The notes under the pieces: model-generated
The model's database searches: none
Told to the model about the DNA's origin: nothing
Seen by the model: the letters and a program-made list of their open reading frames with translations, nothing else
Shown here: positions 26,974-37,350 of the stretch, piece after piece
How the letters are laid out: each line of letters opens with the position of its first letter
Numbering within the stretch: the first letter of the stretch is position 1
Made by a program: the position numbers and the translations under genes
NCBI GenBank assembly: GCA_030432295.1
Contig: JAUIHI010000044.1
Span: 1-48,681 of the forward strand
Direction: 5' to 3'
From: Anaerolineae bacterium
GTDB taxonomy: Bacteria; Chloroflexota; Anaerolineae; Caldilineales; Caldilineaceae
Length of the DNA: 48,681 bases

Positions 26974-28011
26974 TTGCAGAGTAACAGATTAAGATATACG
27001 GTCATCCGCCTGCTCTCAGTGCTGCTGGTGGCTCTCGTACTCAGCGGTTGCGCAACAATAGTTCGCGAGCATTTGTCCGAGTACAAGCAAATGCACGGAA
27101 CCAACCCGCCGATTGAGTTGACACTGGCCCCCACAAACACCCCCCTCGCGGTGGAAGAAGAAGCAGCGACGCCCACCGAGGCAGATGTTCCAGCAGAAAC
27201 CGCTGCTCCGGTAGAAACCGCTGCTCCGGCAGAAGAAACGCCTCTCGCCGAGCCGACTGTACTGCCGACAGAGACGCCGACGGATCTTCCCCCGCCGACA
27301 GCAACGGCCATAGACACAGCAGGAAATACGCTCCCGACGGTCACACCAACCGCTGCCGCCCAGCAGCCGACTGTGACACCCCGCGCAGCCGTTGCCCGGG
27401 CGACGGCCACAGTCACGCCGACGTCCAGGCCGACACCAGTCGTCGTTATCCCCAACGGCTTTACTGTGCAGACGGACAGCGTGCGCGGCTATTCCCTGGC
27501 CCTACCCCGAGGCTACTCACTGCTCGACCTGCGCAGCGCCCAGTTCCGCAACCTGGCCAACACAGTGGGGATGGGTGGTCAGATGGCAAGCCTCACCGAA
27601 TTTCTCGACTCCCCCGCGGGCCAATCTGTGGGTATACTGGCCGCGTCTGACCTGACCGGGATGATCTTCGGTGGACTGCCGACAATTGCCCAGGTGATGG
27701 TGGTGGACGCCAAAGGCGCCAGCCAGGACACGGCCCAGGTATCCATCAACAGCCTGCTCACCGGCCAGGGAGGATTTCTGAGCAACCCGGTAATCGAAAC
27801 GATGGAGAATGTCACCATCAACAATTTGCCCGGTGTGCGGGCGACGGTGACGGGCACGATGTCCGGGTCCACCCGGGCCATGGCGGGGAAAGTGGTGGGG
27901 TTGCTGGCGAACGACAAGTTCTATGTGCTGATGCAACTGACCGAAGCCACCAAACTGACAGCCAAAGAAGCCATTTTCGACCAGATTATCGGAACTTTTC
28001 GCCCGGAGTAA
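26974..28011 (+). CDS. Lipoprotein with Thr/Pro-rich linker
   Basis: A 345-residue protein starting at TTG (AAGGAG 9-14 nt upstream). Lipobox VALVLSGC with Cys26. Residues about 45-155 are a low-complexity Thr/Pro/Ala/Glu linker with imperfect ETAAPVETAAPAEE repeats, typical of a spacer through a cell wall or surface layer. Residues 160-345 form a compact domain (VRGYSLALPRGYSLLDL, VSINSLLTGQG, KFYVLMQLTEATK) resembling PsbP/DUF-type folds; I do not recognise its function. It is followed by a strong terminator. Confidence 0.75.
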   Translation: MQSNRLRYTVIRLLSVLLVALVLSGCATIVREHLSEYKQMHGTNPPIELTLAPTNTPLAVEEEAATPTEADVPAETAAPVETAAPAEETPLAEPTVLPTETPTDLPPPTATAIDTAGNTLPTVTPTAAAQQPTVTPRAAVARATATVTPTSRPTPVVVIPNGFTVQTDSVRGYSLALPRGYSLLDLRSAQFRNLANTVGMGGQMASLTEFLDSPAGQSVGILAASDLTGMIFGGLPTIAQVMVVDAKGASQDTAQVSINSLLTGQGGFLSNPVIETMENVTINNLPGVRATVTGTMSGSTRAMAGKVVGLLANDKFYVLMQLTEATKLTAKEAIFDQIIGTFRPE

Positions 28012-28032
28012 ACAACTGGAGTAAGGATCAAA

Positions 28033-28064
28033 AAAAGGGGTTCGGCATATGCCGAACCCCTTTT
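28033..28064. terminator. Bidirectional terminator
   Basis: A perfect 16+16 palindrome centred on CAT/ATG, flanked by A and T runs (AAAAGGGGTTCGGCAT and complement). It separates the lipoprotein from the convergent cold-shock gene. Confidence 0.9.
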
Positions 28065-28110
28065 CATTTCAATCAACTGGGCAAACGCTCAAGCTGATTG
28101 CGCCAGTGCT

Positions 28111-28329
28111 TTAGCCGGCAAGCTTGGTAACGCCAGCCGCCGAAGGACCCTTAGGACCCTGCTCGACGCTGAACTCGACACGTTCACCTTCGGCGAGGCT
28201 GCGGAAGCCCTCGGCAACGATGGCGGAATGGTGGACAAAAACATCCTTCTGTCCGGAATCGGGGGCGATGAAGCCGAAACCTTTCTGATCATTGAACCAT
28301 TTCACGGTTCCCATTTCGCGCTCACTCAT
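28111..28329 (-). CDS. csp: Cold-shock protein (CspA family)
   Basis: A 72-residue OB-fold protein. [20 protein letters not shown] contains RNP1, and DVFVHHSAI is RNP2. It binds single-stranded RNA or DNA and acts as an RNA chaperone in the cytoplasm. The ATG at 28327-28329 has AAAGGAG upstream; the frame is open further 5' but that extension has no family match. A consensus promoter lies about 150 nt upstream, so the messenger carries a long leader, as in classical cold-shock genes. Confidence 0.95.
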   Translation of the reverse strand: MSEREMGTVKWFNDQKGFGFIAPDSGQKDVFVHHSAIVAEGFRSLAEGERVEFSVEQGPKGPSAAGVTKLAG

Positions 28330-28480
28330 TGTTGGAAAACTCCTTTTCCCATTTACTGAAACTACAGACGAACGGTTGACGGTACAAAATGGTGGTTCCC
28401 AACAAGGACAGCAAAACCGCCCGGATGTAAGTCCGAGCGGCAGAAATGCATACTCGTGTAAGAACTTACAACATCTTGCA
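28330..28480 (-). promoter_or_regulatory. Long 5' leader of the cold-shock gene with a stem-loop
   Basis: About 150 nt of untranslated RNA is predicted between the promoter and the start codon. A 9-bp stem (CCGCTCGGA with TCCGGGCGG, one G-U, 28417-28440) with a 6-nt loop sits in its middle. A thermosensitive or antitermination role is inferred from known csp leaders. Confidence 0.6.
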
Positions 28481-28485
28481 GAAAC

Positions 28486-28514
28486 AGTGTAGTATAAGTT
28501 ACAAAGTATGTCAA
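28486..28514 (-). promoter_or_regulatory. Consensus promoter of the cold-shock gene
   Basis: Minus strand TTGACA (28514-28509), 17 bp, TACACT (28491-28486). Confidence 0.75.
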
Positions 28515-28556
28515 GTGCAAAAAACAGGAAATTTCTCGATTTCGGCAGGAAAAATA

Positions 28557-29924
28557 ATGAGTGCCATTGCCACATCAAAAGAAGTCAGTTGGGTGAGCCA
28601 TCTGTACGTCATTCTGCCCCACATCGACGAGCGGAAAATCTGGCTCTTGCCTACAGACGGCGGCTGGGCGTTGCCTGCGCTGGATGTGGAAGGGGGCGTC
28701 TGGGCGGGGGACGCGTCCCGGTTGATTCCTCTGCTGAAGGAGCGGTTGGGATTGGCCGGAGAATTCACAATTCTGCGCCATCTGGGCGTGACATATAACA
28801 GCGAGGAACGCTGGGACCAGGCCTATCCTGTATTGGAATGGCGCGCGCCGGGGGCGGATCCCATCCCCAGCGGACGCTGGATGGGCGAGGACGACCTGAC
28901 CAGTCTGCCTCTGGCCGACGCGAGCCAACAGACGCTGCTGGCGGGTTTCCTGGCCGAGAACGAAGCGCCGCCTCTGCGCGCGGCCTGGGCACGTCGGGGC
29001 TGGTTTGCTCAGGCCACAGCGTGGATGGACGAGACGCTGACTGGGCTGGGCCGTACATCCACCGGCCCGGTGGAGCAGCACAAAAGCCTGGGCATCTCTT
29101 GCCTGCTGCGCCAGCCCACAGACGCAGGGACAGTCTATTTGAAGGCCACAGCCCGGCTGCCGCTCTTCGTCAACGAAGGACGGCTGATGGAGACACTCTC
29201 ACGCTACTTCCCCCGCTGGATACCCGCGCCCCTGGCCCGGCAGGACGGCAACAGTTGGATGCTGCTGGAAGATTTCGGGCCAAATCTGCGGGAGCGGGAC
29301 AAGAAGGACGCCGACTTCGCCCCGGCTGCGGCAGAGTACGCCCGGCTGCAACAGGCATCGGCGACGCGGGTAAAGGAGCTACTGACTCTCGGCTGCATCG
29401 ACCGCCGCCTGCCTGTGCTGGCAGAGCAAATAGACCCGCTGCTGGCCCATCCGCTGACCGCCCGCCACGCAAAGGCAGAAGAAATCTCCCAGCTGGTCGC
29501 GCTGGCGCCCCGTCTGCGCCAGCACTGCGCCCGACTGGCAGCCATCGGCCTGCCGGACACACTGGTCCACGGCGATCTGCACCTGGGCAATGTGGCGGGC
29601 AACGGGGAAGGCTATCTCTTTTTCGACTGGTCCGACGCCTGCATTGCCCATCCCTTTCTGGATATGATTACCCCCTACTTTTTGGAAGAGGACGAGGCAA
29701 AGCGGGCACGGGGGAAAGCCCACTACCTGGCCGCGTGGGAGGGCTGGGCCAGCCAGTCCGCATTGGAAGAGGCGTGGCGGCTGGCAAAGCCCCTGGCCGC
29801 GCTACACCAGGCCGTGAGCTATCTGCACATTCTGATCGGCCAGGAGGATGTGGTCCACCCGGAGATGGCCTCGGGCCTACGGGATTTTGTCGAATTCACG
29901 CTCCGTGCGATGGACGAGATTTGA
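28557..29924 (+). CDS. Degenerate Nudix-like domain fused to an aminoglycoside-phosphotransferase-type kinase
   Basis: A 455-residue protein starting at an ATG with AGGA upstream. Residues about 14-135 look like a Nudix fold ([39 protein letters not shown]). However, the REx2EExG catalytic core is replaced by PLLKERLG, so it is probably non-catalytic. Residues 180-440 are an APH/choline-kinase-like fold with the catalytic Asp340 ([10 protein letters not shown]) and metal-binding Asp357 (FFDWSDA). It likely phosphorylates a small molecule or protein-bound substrate recognised by the N-terminal domain; neither is known. Its TGA overlaps the -35 box of the lysine-operon promoter. Confidence 0.78.
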   Translation: MSAIATSKEVSWVSHLYVILPHIDERKIWLLPTDGGWALPALDVEGGVWAGDASRLIPLLKERLGLAGEFTILRHLGVTYNSEERWDQAYPVLEWRAPGADPIPSGRWMGEDDLTSLPLADASQQTLLAGFLAENEAPPLRAAWARRGWFAQATAWMDETLTGLGRTSTGPVEQHKSLGISCLLRQPTDAGTVYLKATARLPLFVNEGRLMETLSRYFPRWIPAPLARQDGNSWMLLEDFGPNLRERDKKDADFAPAAAEYARLQQASATRVKELLTLGCIDRRLPVLAEQIDPLLAHPLTARHAKAEEISQLVALAPRLRQHCARLAAIGLPDTLVHGDLHLGNVAGNGEGYLFFDWSDACIAHPFLDMITPYFLEEDEAKRARGKAHYLAAWEGWASQSALEEAWRLAKPLAALHQAVSYLHILIGQEDVVHPEMASGLRDFVEFTLRAMDEI

Positions 29925-29949
29925 CAATCCCTCCCCTCCGGTGTACTCT
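29921..29949 (+). promoter_or_regulatory. Consensus promoter of the lysine operon
   Basis: TTGACA (29921-29926), exactly 17 bp, TACTCT (29944-29949). The -35 box begins at the last codons of the preceding kinase gene. Transcription should begin near 29956, about 30 nt before the leader ORF. Confidence 0.8.
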
Positions 29950-29984
29950 CTATTGCAGTTTCCCACCGTCCGTGGAATCAAACA

Positions 29985-30029
29985 ATGCAATCGCAACCGT
30001 TCGTCGCCAAGAAAAAGAGCAAGAAGCAG

Positions 30030-30041
<12 letters not shown>
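29985..30041 (+). CDS. Lysine-rich leader peptide (18 aa), attenuation sensor
   Basis: ATG at 29985, preceded by GTGGAA, opens an 18-codon frame, MQSQPFVAKKKSKKQKPD, ending with TAG at 30039-30041. Six of the eight codons 9-16 (30009-30032) are lysine codons (AAG AAA AAG, AAG AAG, AAA). It lies between a consensus promoter and a terminator, directly before the homocitrate synthase gene of the lysine pathway. This is the arrangement of ribosome-mediated attenuation: scarcity of charged lysyl-tRNA stalls the ribosome here. Its translation has not been shown; the case rests on position, codon content and the RNA pairings described for the attenuator. Confidence 0.8.
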
Positions 30042-31453
<1,412 letters not shown>

Positions 31454-31465
31454 TGTGGGAAACTG

Positions 31466-32071
31466 ATGGGGAAGGTTGGGACGCAGATGAACGCTGATTT
31501 GAAGAACGATCCCCAGGCGTGGAGAACCAGCGCCACCCGCTCGGCCTTTCGCAACCGCTGGCTGGGGGTGGAGATCGACGAAGTAGAGTTACCCACCGGC
31601 GCGGTCTACGAGTACACCCGTCTGCTGCCCGCGGGTGTGGGCGTGGCGGTCATCGGCTTCAATGCCGCGGGCCAAGTGCTGCTGGAACGGGAGTACCGCC
31701 ACGGGGTGGGTGAGGTCGTCTGGCAGCTTCCCGGTGGGCTGGCTGACAGCGGCGAAGAACTGCGCGACGCCGGGCTGCGGGAACTGTGGGAGGAGACCGG
31801 CCACGCGCCATCCGAAGTGAACGACGAAACGGTGCGCTACTTGGGCAGCATCTGGGACAACCCCGGCTTCGGTACAGCCATCAGCCACGTCTACGCGGCC
31901 TGGGGACTGGAAGAGGTCAGCGCCGCCCGCCGGGACACCGCCGAATTTGTCACCCTCCATTGGGTGTCGCCGGGCTGGCTGAAAGAGGCCGTGCGCGACG
32001 GCACAATCCGCGACCGGGTGGTTGTGGCCGCGGTGGGGTGGCTGATTTTGAACAATTGGTTGATTGGTTGA
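31466..32071 (+). CDS. Nudix hydrolase (ADP-ribose pyrophosphatase-like)
   Basis: A 201-residue Nudix enzyme with a complete box at residues about 90-112 (G-x5-E-x7-REL-x-EETG). VYEYTRLLPAGVGVAVIGF and LEREYRHGVGEVVWQLPGG are typical of ADP-sugar pyrophosphatases. Both gene ends are made of intergenic repeat DNA. Codons 5-11 (GTQMNAD) come from the GGGACGCAGATGAACGCTGAT repeat, and the final codons (LNNWLIG) from the TTGGTTGATTGG palindrome. The true start may therefore be the internal ATG at 31487. Its role inside a lysine operon is unclear. Confidence 0.85.
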   Translation: MGKVGTQMNADLKNDPQAWRTSATRSAFRNRWLGVEIDEVELPTGAVYEYTRLLPAGVGVAVIGFNAAGQVLLEREYRHGVGEVVWQLPGGLADSGEELRDAGLRELWEETGHAPSEVNDETVRYLGSIWDNPGFGTAISHVYAAWGLEEVSAARRDTAEFVTLHWVSPGWLKEAVRDGTIRDRVVVAAVGWLILNNWLIG

Positions 32072-32129
32072 GTAGTTGATTGGTTACCTGATTCGGCAAT
32101 TCTAACCAATCAACCAGTCAACCAATCAA
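32060..32129. repeat. Intergenic palindrome, TTGATTGGTT family
   Basis: 27-nt arms (32060-32086 and 32103-32129) with two mismatches. The left arm supplies the stop codon of the Nudix gene. A fragment of the same word series lies in the GH95 gene at 14374-14395. Confidence 0.9.
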
Positions 32130-32153
32130 CTTTGGGAAACTGGAACAACGACA

Positions 32154-33473
32154 ATGCCTCAAACCTTCGCCCAAAAAGCCCTAGCCCGGGCCGCTGGCTT
32201 CGATTTCGCCGAGGTCGGCCAGGTGGTGGACGCCCGGCCCGATGTGGTGCTGAGCCACGACAACACCGCGGACATCCGCCGCACCTGGCTGGAATTTGGC
32301 CAGGGCCGGGTGACGATCCCGGAGAAGCTGGCGATAACGCTCGATCACGCGGTCCCCGCGCCGACGACGAAGCACGCCCAGAACCACGCGGAGATTCGGG
32401 CCTTTGTGCAGGAGCAGGGCATCCGCAACGCCTTTGAAGTGGGTCGGGGCATCTGCCATCAGGTGCTCAGCGAGGAGGCGATTGTCCTGCCCGGCCAGTT
32501 GATTCTGGGCGCGGACAGCCACACCCCCCACTTCGGCTGGATGGGCGCGCTGGGCGCAGGCATTGGCCGCACGGAAGTAGCGACCCTCTGGGCCACGGGC
32601 GAACTCTGGCTGCGGGTCCCCGAATCCATGCGCATTGTGCTGGACGGCCCGTTGCCCCCCGGTGTCACCGCCAAAGACTTCGCCCTGCGCATCATCGGCG
32701 ATCTGGGAGCGGACGGCGGTCTCTACGCGTCGGTCGAGTTCAGCGGCAGCGGCATCGAGTCGATGAGCCTGGAAAGTCGAATGGTGCTGCCCAATATGAT
32801 GGCGGAGTTTGGCGTCAAGACGGCATACATTGCGCCGGATGAGAAGGTTTTTGATTATCTGGCAAGGCGGCTGGCGCGACGGCAGACCACGGACGGCGGA
32901 CGAACGGTGACGGAAGCAGAAGTCGCAATTCGCAACTCGCAACTCGCGGCCAACGCGATTTATCCCGATGCTGATGCCAGTTACATCGCCGAGCACATTT
33001 ACGCCGCCGCCGAACTGGAACCCTACGTGGCCTGCCCCCATTCGGTGGACAAACTGGCGACGCTTTCGCAGGTGGCGGGGACTCGGGTGCAGCAGGCATT
33101 TCTGGGAACCTGCACGAATGGCCGGTTGGAAGACATCGCAGCCGCGGTGGAGGTGATCCGGGGCAAACGGGTGGCAGCAGGAACCCGCTTTCTGGTCATT
33201 CCCGCGTCCAGCCAGGTCTTGCAGGACGCGCTGCGCCTGGGCTATATCGAGGCGCTGGTGGAGGCGGGCGCGCATATCGGCACGCCCGGCTGCGGCCCCT
33301 GTATGGGCAACCACATGGGCGTCCCCGCGCCGGGAGAGGTGACCATTTCCAGCGCCAACCGCAATTTCCAGGGGCGAATGGGCACAAAGAATGCCGAAAT
33401 CTACCTGGCAAGTCCGGCGGTTGTGGCGGCGTCTGCGGTGACGGGAATGATTTGTGGGCCCGGTAACCTCTAA
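32154..33473 (+). CDS. lysT: Homoaconitase large subunit
   Basis: A 439-residue aconitase-family large subunit. Fe-S ligands are the Cys in LGTCTNGR and the pair in [27 protein letters not shown] and [12 protein letters not shown] are active-site segments. With the small subunit that follows 14 bp later it converts homocitrate to homoisocitrate. Residues about 243-266 ([20 protein letters not shown] and onward) look foreign: their DNA is built from GGACGGCGGACGAACGG and CGCAATTCGCAACTCGC words typical of the intergenic palindromes. A role in leucine synthesis (LeuC) is possible on sequence alone, but the operon argues for lysine. Confidence 0.9.
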   Translation: MPQTFAQKALARAAGFDFAEVGQVVDARPDVVLSHDNTADIRRTWLEFGQGRVTIPEKLAITLDHAVPAPTTKHAQNHAEIRAFVQEQGIRNAFEVGRGICHQVLSEEAIVLPGQLILGADSHTPHFGWMGALGAGIGRTEVATLWATGELWLRVPESMRIVLDGPLPPGVTAKDFALRIIGDLGADGGLYASVEFSGSGIESMSLESRMVLPNMMAEFGVKTAYIAPDEKVFDYLARRLARRQTTDGGRTVTEAEVAIRNSQLAANAIYPDADASYIAEHIYAAAELEPYVACPHSVDKLATLSQVAGTRVQQAFLGTCTNGRLEDIAAAVEVIRGKRVAAGTRFLVIPASSQVLQDALRLGYIEALVEAGAHIGTPGCGPCMGNHMGVPAPGEVTISSANRNFQGRMGTKNAEIYLASPAVVAASAVTGMICGPGNL

Positions 33474-33487
33474 GGGATAGGAATATT

Positions 33488-33985
33488 ATGTCAACTACGG
33501 GTCGTGCCTGGAAATATGGCGACAATATCAATACGGATGTGCTCTTTCCGGGCAAGTACACCTACACAGCGCAAGGGCGGGCAGAGATCGCCAGCCACGC
33601 GCTGGAGGATTTGGACCCGGCATTTGTCAAGAATGTGAAACCGGGCGATGTGATTGTGGGCGGAAGTAACTTCGGCTGCGGCTCCAGCCGGGAGCAGGCC
33701 GCGTCCTGTCTGGTCTACAACGGCGTGGCCGCGGTGATCGCCGAGAGTTTCGGGCGCATCTTCTACCGCAACGCCATCAACTTTGGCCTGCTGGTCATCA
33801 CCTGCCCGGAAGCGGCCCGTGCCATCCAGTCCGGCGACGAAGTGACCGTCGATCTGGCCCGGCATCGCATCCTCACAGGGTCCGGCGAGTTCGCTTTTCC
33901 GCCTTTCAGCGCCAGTGTGGGGCAGATTTTGCAGGCAGGTGGGCTAGTGGAGTATGTGAAGACGAAGCTGCGAGAGACCGCTTGA
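33488..33985 (+). CDS. lysU: Homoaconitase small subunit
   Basis: A 165-residue swivel-domain protein. [19 protein letters not shown] and [14 protein letters not shown], with the Ser-Arg substrate contacts, are standard for LeuD/Lys[20 protein letters not shown] follows as expected. It starts 14 bp after the large subunit with AGGAAT upstream, so the two are cotranscribed. Assignment to lysine over leucine synthesis relies on the neighbours. Confidence 0.92.
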   Translation: MSTTGRAWKYGDNINTDVLFPGKYTYTAQGRAEIASHALEDLDPAFVKNVKPGDVIVGGSNFGCGSSREQAASCLVYNGVAAVIAESFGRIFYRNAINFGLLVITCPEAARAIQSGDEVTVDLARHRILTGSGEFAFPPFSASVGQILQAGGLVEYVKTKLRETA

Positions 33986-33989
33986 CAGA

Positions 33990-34035
33990 AACAGAAGAAC
34001 ACGGATTTGCACGGATGGTCACAGATTGACACGGA
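33990..34035. repeat. CACGGATTTGCACGGAT word repeat
   Basis: CACGGATTTGCACGGATGG and GACACGGATT words, of the same family as 16074-16180 and 40076-40150. The TTG start of the next gene lies within it. Confidence 0.7.
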
Positions 34036-34817
34036 TTAAAGAGGAAACGGCCCGCCGGGTGCAGGGGTATGTACAAGTCAAGGCGAGGGCCGGGCGGGAG
34101 TCGCTGATCGTCGGCGGTTTCACACTCTACTTGCCGATGGGCAATGAAACCGGCGGGGTGGCCCTGGCGCTGCCCAATCAGTCGGACTCATCCCTAAAGC
34201 CGTCTGTGCTGGAACGTATCGAGCGGGTTGCCACCAAACGGGGACACACCGCCTGTTTTCACTGGCTGGATTGTTATGCGCCGAAGCTGGCAGGCGCGCT
34301 GGGCCAGGCGGGATATGTCGTGCGGGAAGCGACGCCCCTGCTGGTCTGTCAACCCGGCCAGGTGCTTGTGCCTGCAACCGCGCCGCTGGATATGGTGACG
34401 ATTTCCGCAAACTCGCCGCCAGAGGATGTGGCCGAGAACTGGAACATCAACGCCCGGGGCTTTGACCCATCGGCTACGCTGGCTCAGCCCAGCGATGTGC
34501 TCGAATTTCGGCGCAGTCTGCAAAAGACCCGGGCCTTCACCGCTCGGCTGGGAGGGGTGGGTGTCTCTGCTGGGATGTACACGGACATCCACGAAGGGGT
34601 GACGGAACTGGTGGGAATTGCGACTTTACCCGCATATCGGCGGCGGGGATTTGGCGGGGCGTTGACCGCCTTCGCCACCCGCACCGCCTTTGCCGACGGC
34701 ACATCCCTGGCTTTTCTGACCGCAGCTAACGAAGAAGCCAGCCGGGTCTATCAGCGGGTGGGTTATCAATTGACAGGAAATCTGCTTCTGTTCGCAAAGC
34801 AAATCCAAAGGGGATGA
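34026..34817 (+). CDS. GNAT-family N-acetyltransferase
   Basis: A 263-residue protein. The C-terminal half has the GNAT acetyl-CoA site ([27 protein letters not shown]) and the final strand-helix ([18 protein letters not shown]). The N-terminal half is a second, weaker GNAT-like region. The frame opens at a TTG inside a repeat; a GTG at 34059 is an alternative start that would avoid coding from repeat DNA. Substrate unknown. In a LysW operon acetylation is not needed, because LysW replaces the acetyl group, so its presence is curious. Confidence 0.75.
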   Translation: MTRIKEETARRVQGYVQVKARAGRESLIVGGFTLYLPMGNETGGVALALPNQSDSSLKPSVLERIERVATKRGHTACFHWLDCYAPKLAGALGQAGYVVREATPLLVCQPGQVLVPATAPLDMVTISANSPPEDVAENWNINARGFDPSATLAQPSDVLEFRRSLQKTRAFTARLGGVGVSAGMYTDIHEGVTELVGIATLPAYRRRGFGGALTAFATRTAFADGTSLAFLTAANEEASRVYQRVGYQLTGNLLLFAKQIQRG

Positions 34818-34825
34818 AGGCAGGT

Positions 34826-34858
34826 TTCATCCGAGTTTATCAGTGTTCATCAGTGGCT
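34826..34858. repeat. Half-copy of the GATGAACGCTG palindrome
   Basis: TTTCATCCGAGTTTATCAGT and GTTCATCAGTGGCTT match the right half of the element at 3161-3222. It ends just before the ATG of the next gene. Confidence 0.75.
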
Positions 34859-34864
34859 TCCAAA

Positions 34865-35911
34865 ATGTACAGAATCGCGTTAATCCCCGGCGACGGGATT
34901 GGAAAAGAAGTGGTCCCTGCGGCGGCGCGGGTGTTGGAAGCGACGGGCCTGCCTCTCCATTTTGTGGAGTTGGAAGCAGGCTGGGAGACCTTTCAGCGCA
35001 CGGGCAACGCATTGCCAACCGAGACTGTGGACGGACTGAAAAAGTGTCACGGCGCGCTCTTCGGCGCGGTCAGCTCCCCCAGCCACCGGGTTCCTGGCTA
35101 TTCCAGTCCGATTGTGGCCTTGCGCAAGATTCTCGATCTCTACGCCAATCTGCGCCCACTGGTCAGCGCACCTGTGCCCGGCAGCCGTCCGGGGGTCGAT
35201 ATGCTGATTGTGCGGGAGAACACCGAATGTCTGTATGTGAAGCGGGAGCGCACAGAAGACGGCGGGGATACGGCGATTGCCGAGCGGGTGATTACCCGAC
35301 GGGCGTCGGAGCGGATTGCCCGGATGGCCTTTCTTCAGGCAGAAAGAAGGCAAAAGGCAGAAAGGAGCGCTGGCGGACCAGCGGAAGGCAAAAGGGCGCT
35401 GGTGACGATTGTGCATAAGGCGAATGTGCTTTCGGTGACCGATGGACTCTTTCGCGAGGCGGCATTGGCTGTGGCAGAGGAGTTTCCACACATCCACGCC
35501 GAAGAGCAATTGGTGGACTCGATGGCCTACCGGATGATTCTGGAGCCGGAACGCTACGATGTGGTGGTGGCCCCCAACCTCTACGGCGACATTCTCAGCG
35601 ACGCGGGCGCGGCCCTGGTGGGCGGGCTGGGGCTGATTCCCAGCGCCAATGTGGGGGACGATTTTGTGTTGGCCGAGCCAGTCCACGGCAGCGCGCCGGA
35701 CATCGCCGGACAGGGCATCGCCAACTCCATCGCCACCATCCGGGCGGCGGGGTTGCTGCTGGCCCATTTGGGCGAAGGTACGGCGGCGCAAGCCATCGAA
35801 CAGGCAGTGCAGAGCGTCCTGGCCGACGGTCCCCGCAGCCGGGATTTGGGCGGGAAGGCAGGGACGGAAGAAGTGACAGACGAAGTGATCAAAAGATTGA
35901 CGATTGGGTAG
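34865..35911 (+). CDS. hicdh: Homoisocitrate dehydrogenase
   Basis: A 348-residue beta-decarboxylating dehydrogenase. [17 protein letters not shown] starts the fold; [14 protein letters not shown] holds the substrate-binding Arg residues; [35 protein letters not shown] and [18 protein letters not shown] carry the catalytic Lys, metal Asp and NAD sites. It oxidises homoisocitrate to 2-oxoadipate. Residues about 158-177 ([20 protein letters not shown]) are unusual: the DNA (35336-35397) is made of AGGCAGAAAGAAGGCAAAAGG words, an apparent in-frame repeat insertion. No convincing ribosome site precedes the ATG, because a repeat abuts it. Confidence 0.88.
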   Translation: MYRIALIPGDGIGKEVVPAAARVLEATGLPLHFVELEAGWETFQRTGNALPTETVDGLKKCHGALFGAVSSPSHRVPGYSSPIVALRKILDLYANLRPLVSAPVPGSRPGVDMLIVRENTECLYVKRERTEDGGDTAIAERVITRRASERIARMAFLQAERRQKAERSAGGPAEGKRALVTIVHKANVLSVTDGLFREAALAVAEEFPHIHAEEQLVDSMAYRMILEPERYDVVVAPNLYGDILSDAGAALVGGLGLIPSANVGDDFVLAEPVHGSAPDIAGQGIANSIATIRAAGLLLAHLGEGTAAQAIEQAVQSVLADGPRSRDLGGKAGTEEVTDEVIKRLTIG

Positions 35912-35913
35912 AA

Positions 35914-36000
35914 GATATTGGGTATTGGATATTTCGTCGGGCTGTTGACGGCATCGCATAGTCCCGTTTCGTGACTGCCAAATATCCAATACCCAATATC
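35914..36000. repeat. Intergenic palindrome, ATATTGGGTATTGG family, copy 1
   Basis: Perfect 21-bp arms (35914-35934 and 35980-36000) around a 45-bp centre. Copy 2 lies at 47618-47685, more than 11 kb away. Confidence 0.95.
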
Positions 36001-36035
36001 ACTTTTCATAGATTATCAGAAACAGGAGAAGAACA

Positions 36036-36221
36036 ATGGCCTTGAAAACCGTCACCGCGACCGTCGAATGCCCGGAGTGCTTCGGCGAAGTGGAATTGAA
36101 AGATGTGATGCAGAACGAAATCGTCCAGTGTGCCGACTGCGGCGCGGATCTGGAAGTGGTGAGTATTGACCCGGTGGTGCTGGAACTGGCCCCGGACGAA
36201 GAAGAAGACTGGGGCGAGTAA
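36036..36221 (+). CDS. lysW: LysW, amino-group carrier protein
   Basis: A 61-residue acidic carrier. Zinc ligands Cys12-P-E-Cys15 and Cys32-A-D-Cys35 are intact, and the chain ends with the conserved EDWGE, whose C-terminal Glu receives alpha-aminoadipate through its gamma-carboxyl. It holds and protects the amino group through the LysX, LysZ, LysY and LysJ steps. CAGGAG precedes the ATG. This small gene is the strongest proof that the surrounding operon makes lysine by the alpha-aminoadipate route. Confidence 0.97.
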   Translation: MALKTVTATVECPECFGEVELKDVMQNEIVQCADCGADLEVVSIDPVVLELAPDEEEDWGE

Positions 36222-36226
36222 GCGCT

Positions 36227-36290
36227 GGGATGGTGAGATAGTGGGATGGTGGGGATTCGTGCTCCGCCATCTCATCATCCCATCATCCCC
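36227..36290. repeat. Intergenic palindrome, GGGATGGTG family
   Basis: The left words GGGATGGTGAGATAGTGGGA and right words CCATCTCATCATCCCATCAT are imperfect complements. Lies between lysW and lysX. Confidence 0.85.
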
Positions 36291-36330
36291 TTTCGGAACC
36301 ATCAAACGGATTCAGGTAGGGGATGCATTT

Positions 36331-37263
36331 ATGAAAGTCGGTATTTTATACAGCCGTGTGCGCGCCGAGGAAAAATTGCTCTTTGACGCGTGCGAACGGC
36401 GGGGCGTGGATTTTGAATTGCTGGACGACGGCCAGTTGATCTTCGACATTTCCGGCGTGAACGGCCATATGAAGCGTTTTGAACAGTTCGATGTGGTGAT
36501 GGAACGCTGTATCAGCCACGCGCGGGCGCTCTACAGTCTGCGCATCCTCAACGATCGAGGAGTGAAGACGGTGAACACAGCCCGGGTGGCCGACATCTGT
36601 GGCAACAAATTGCAGACCACCAGCGCGCTGACCGCGGCGGGTGTGCCTTCGCCCCGCACACTGGTTGCCTTCACCACCGAAGCTGCGCTGGAAGCGATTG
36701 AGGAGTTGGGCTATCCCGTTGTCCTCAAGCCGTCGGTCGGCTCCTGGGGACGGCTGCTCAGCAAAGTCAACGACCGGGAGGCTGCCGAGGCCATTCTGGA
36801 ACACAAGGAAGTGCTGGGAACCTACCACCACTCCATCCACTACATCCAGGAATATATCCAGAAACCCATGCGCGACATCCGGGCTTTTGTGATCGGCAAC
36901 GAGACGATCTGCGCCATCTACCGGGACTCGAAACATTGGATCACCAACACGGCCCGGGGCGGCAAGGCATCGGTCTGCCCTGTCACGCCGGAACTCAACG
37001 ACATCTGCGTGCGGGCGGCCAAAGCCGTGGGTGGCGGTGTCGTCGCCATCGACGTGCTGGAAGACCCGGAACGGGGGCTGATCGTCAACGAAGTCAACTA
37101 TACGATGGAATTTCGCAACAGTGTCATGCCCACGGGCGTAGATATTCCGGGTCGGATGGTGGACTTCGCGCTGGACGTGGCCCGCAATGGCTGGGCCGCG
37201 GCCAACGGCTGGAGCGCAGAGGAAGAGCGCTCTGTCGGGCGGGTGACGTTGACGGGAGAATAA
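36331..37263 (+). CDS. lysX: LysX, LysW-alpha-aminoadipate ligase
   Basis: A 310-residue ATP-grasp enzyme (RimK-like). It couples the amino group of alpha-aminoadipate to the C-terminal Glu of Lys[18 protein letters not shown] is the ATP-grasp loop, [17 protein letters not shown] the central strand, and [12 protein letters not shown] the metal-binding motif; the N-x-N-Y-T-x-E-F pattern belongs to LysX/ArgX. The ATG at 36331 has GTAGGGG upstream. The strand-domain start [20 protein letters not shown] fits the family length exactly. Confidence 0.95.
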   Translation: MKVGILYSRVRAEEKLLFDACERRGVDFELLDDGQLIFDISGVNGHMKRFEQFDVVMERCISHARALYSLRILNDRGVKTVNTARVADICGNKLQTTSALTAAGVPSPRTLVAFTTEAALEAIEELGYPVVLKPSVGSWGRLLSKVNDREAAEAILEHKEVLGTYHHSIHYIQEYIQKPMRDIRAFVIGNETICAIYRDSKHWITNTARGGKASVCPVTPELNDICVRAAKAVGGGVVAIDVLEDPERGLIVNEVNYTMEFRNSVMPTGVDIPGRMVDFALDVARNGWAAANGWSAEEERSVGRVTLTGE

Positions 37264-37264
37264 A

Positions 37265-37332
37265 ATGTGCTGCGTACTGCGTGCTACGTGAGATCATCCA
37301 TCTCTTCCCACGTAGCCCGCAGTACGCAGCAT
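37265..37332. repeat. Intergenic palindrome, TGCGTACTGCGTGCTACGTG family, copy 1
   Basis: Arms at about 37265-37290 and 37309-37332, mostly complementary. Copy 2 at 38415-38471 is on the far side of lysY. Confidence 0.9.
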
Positions 37333-37350
37333 CACGAAAGAAGCGACACA

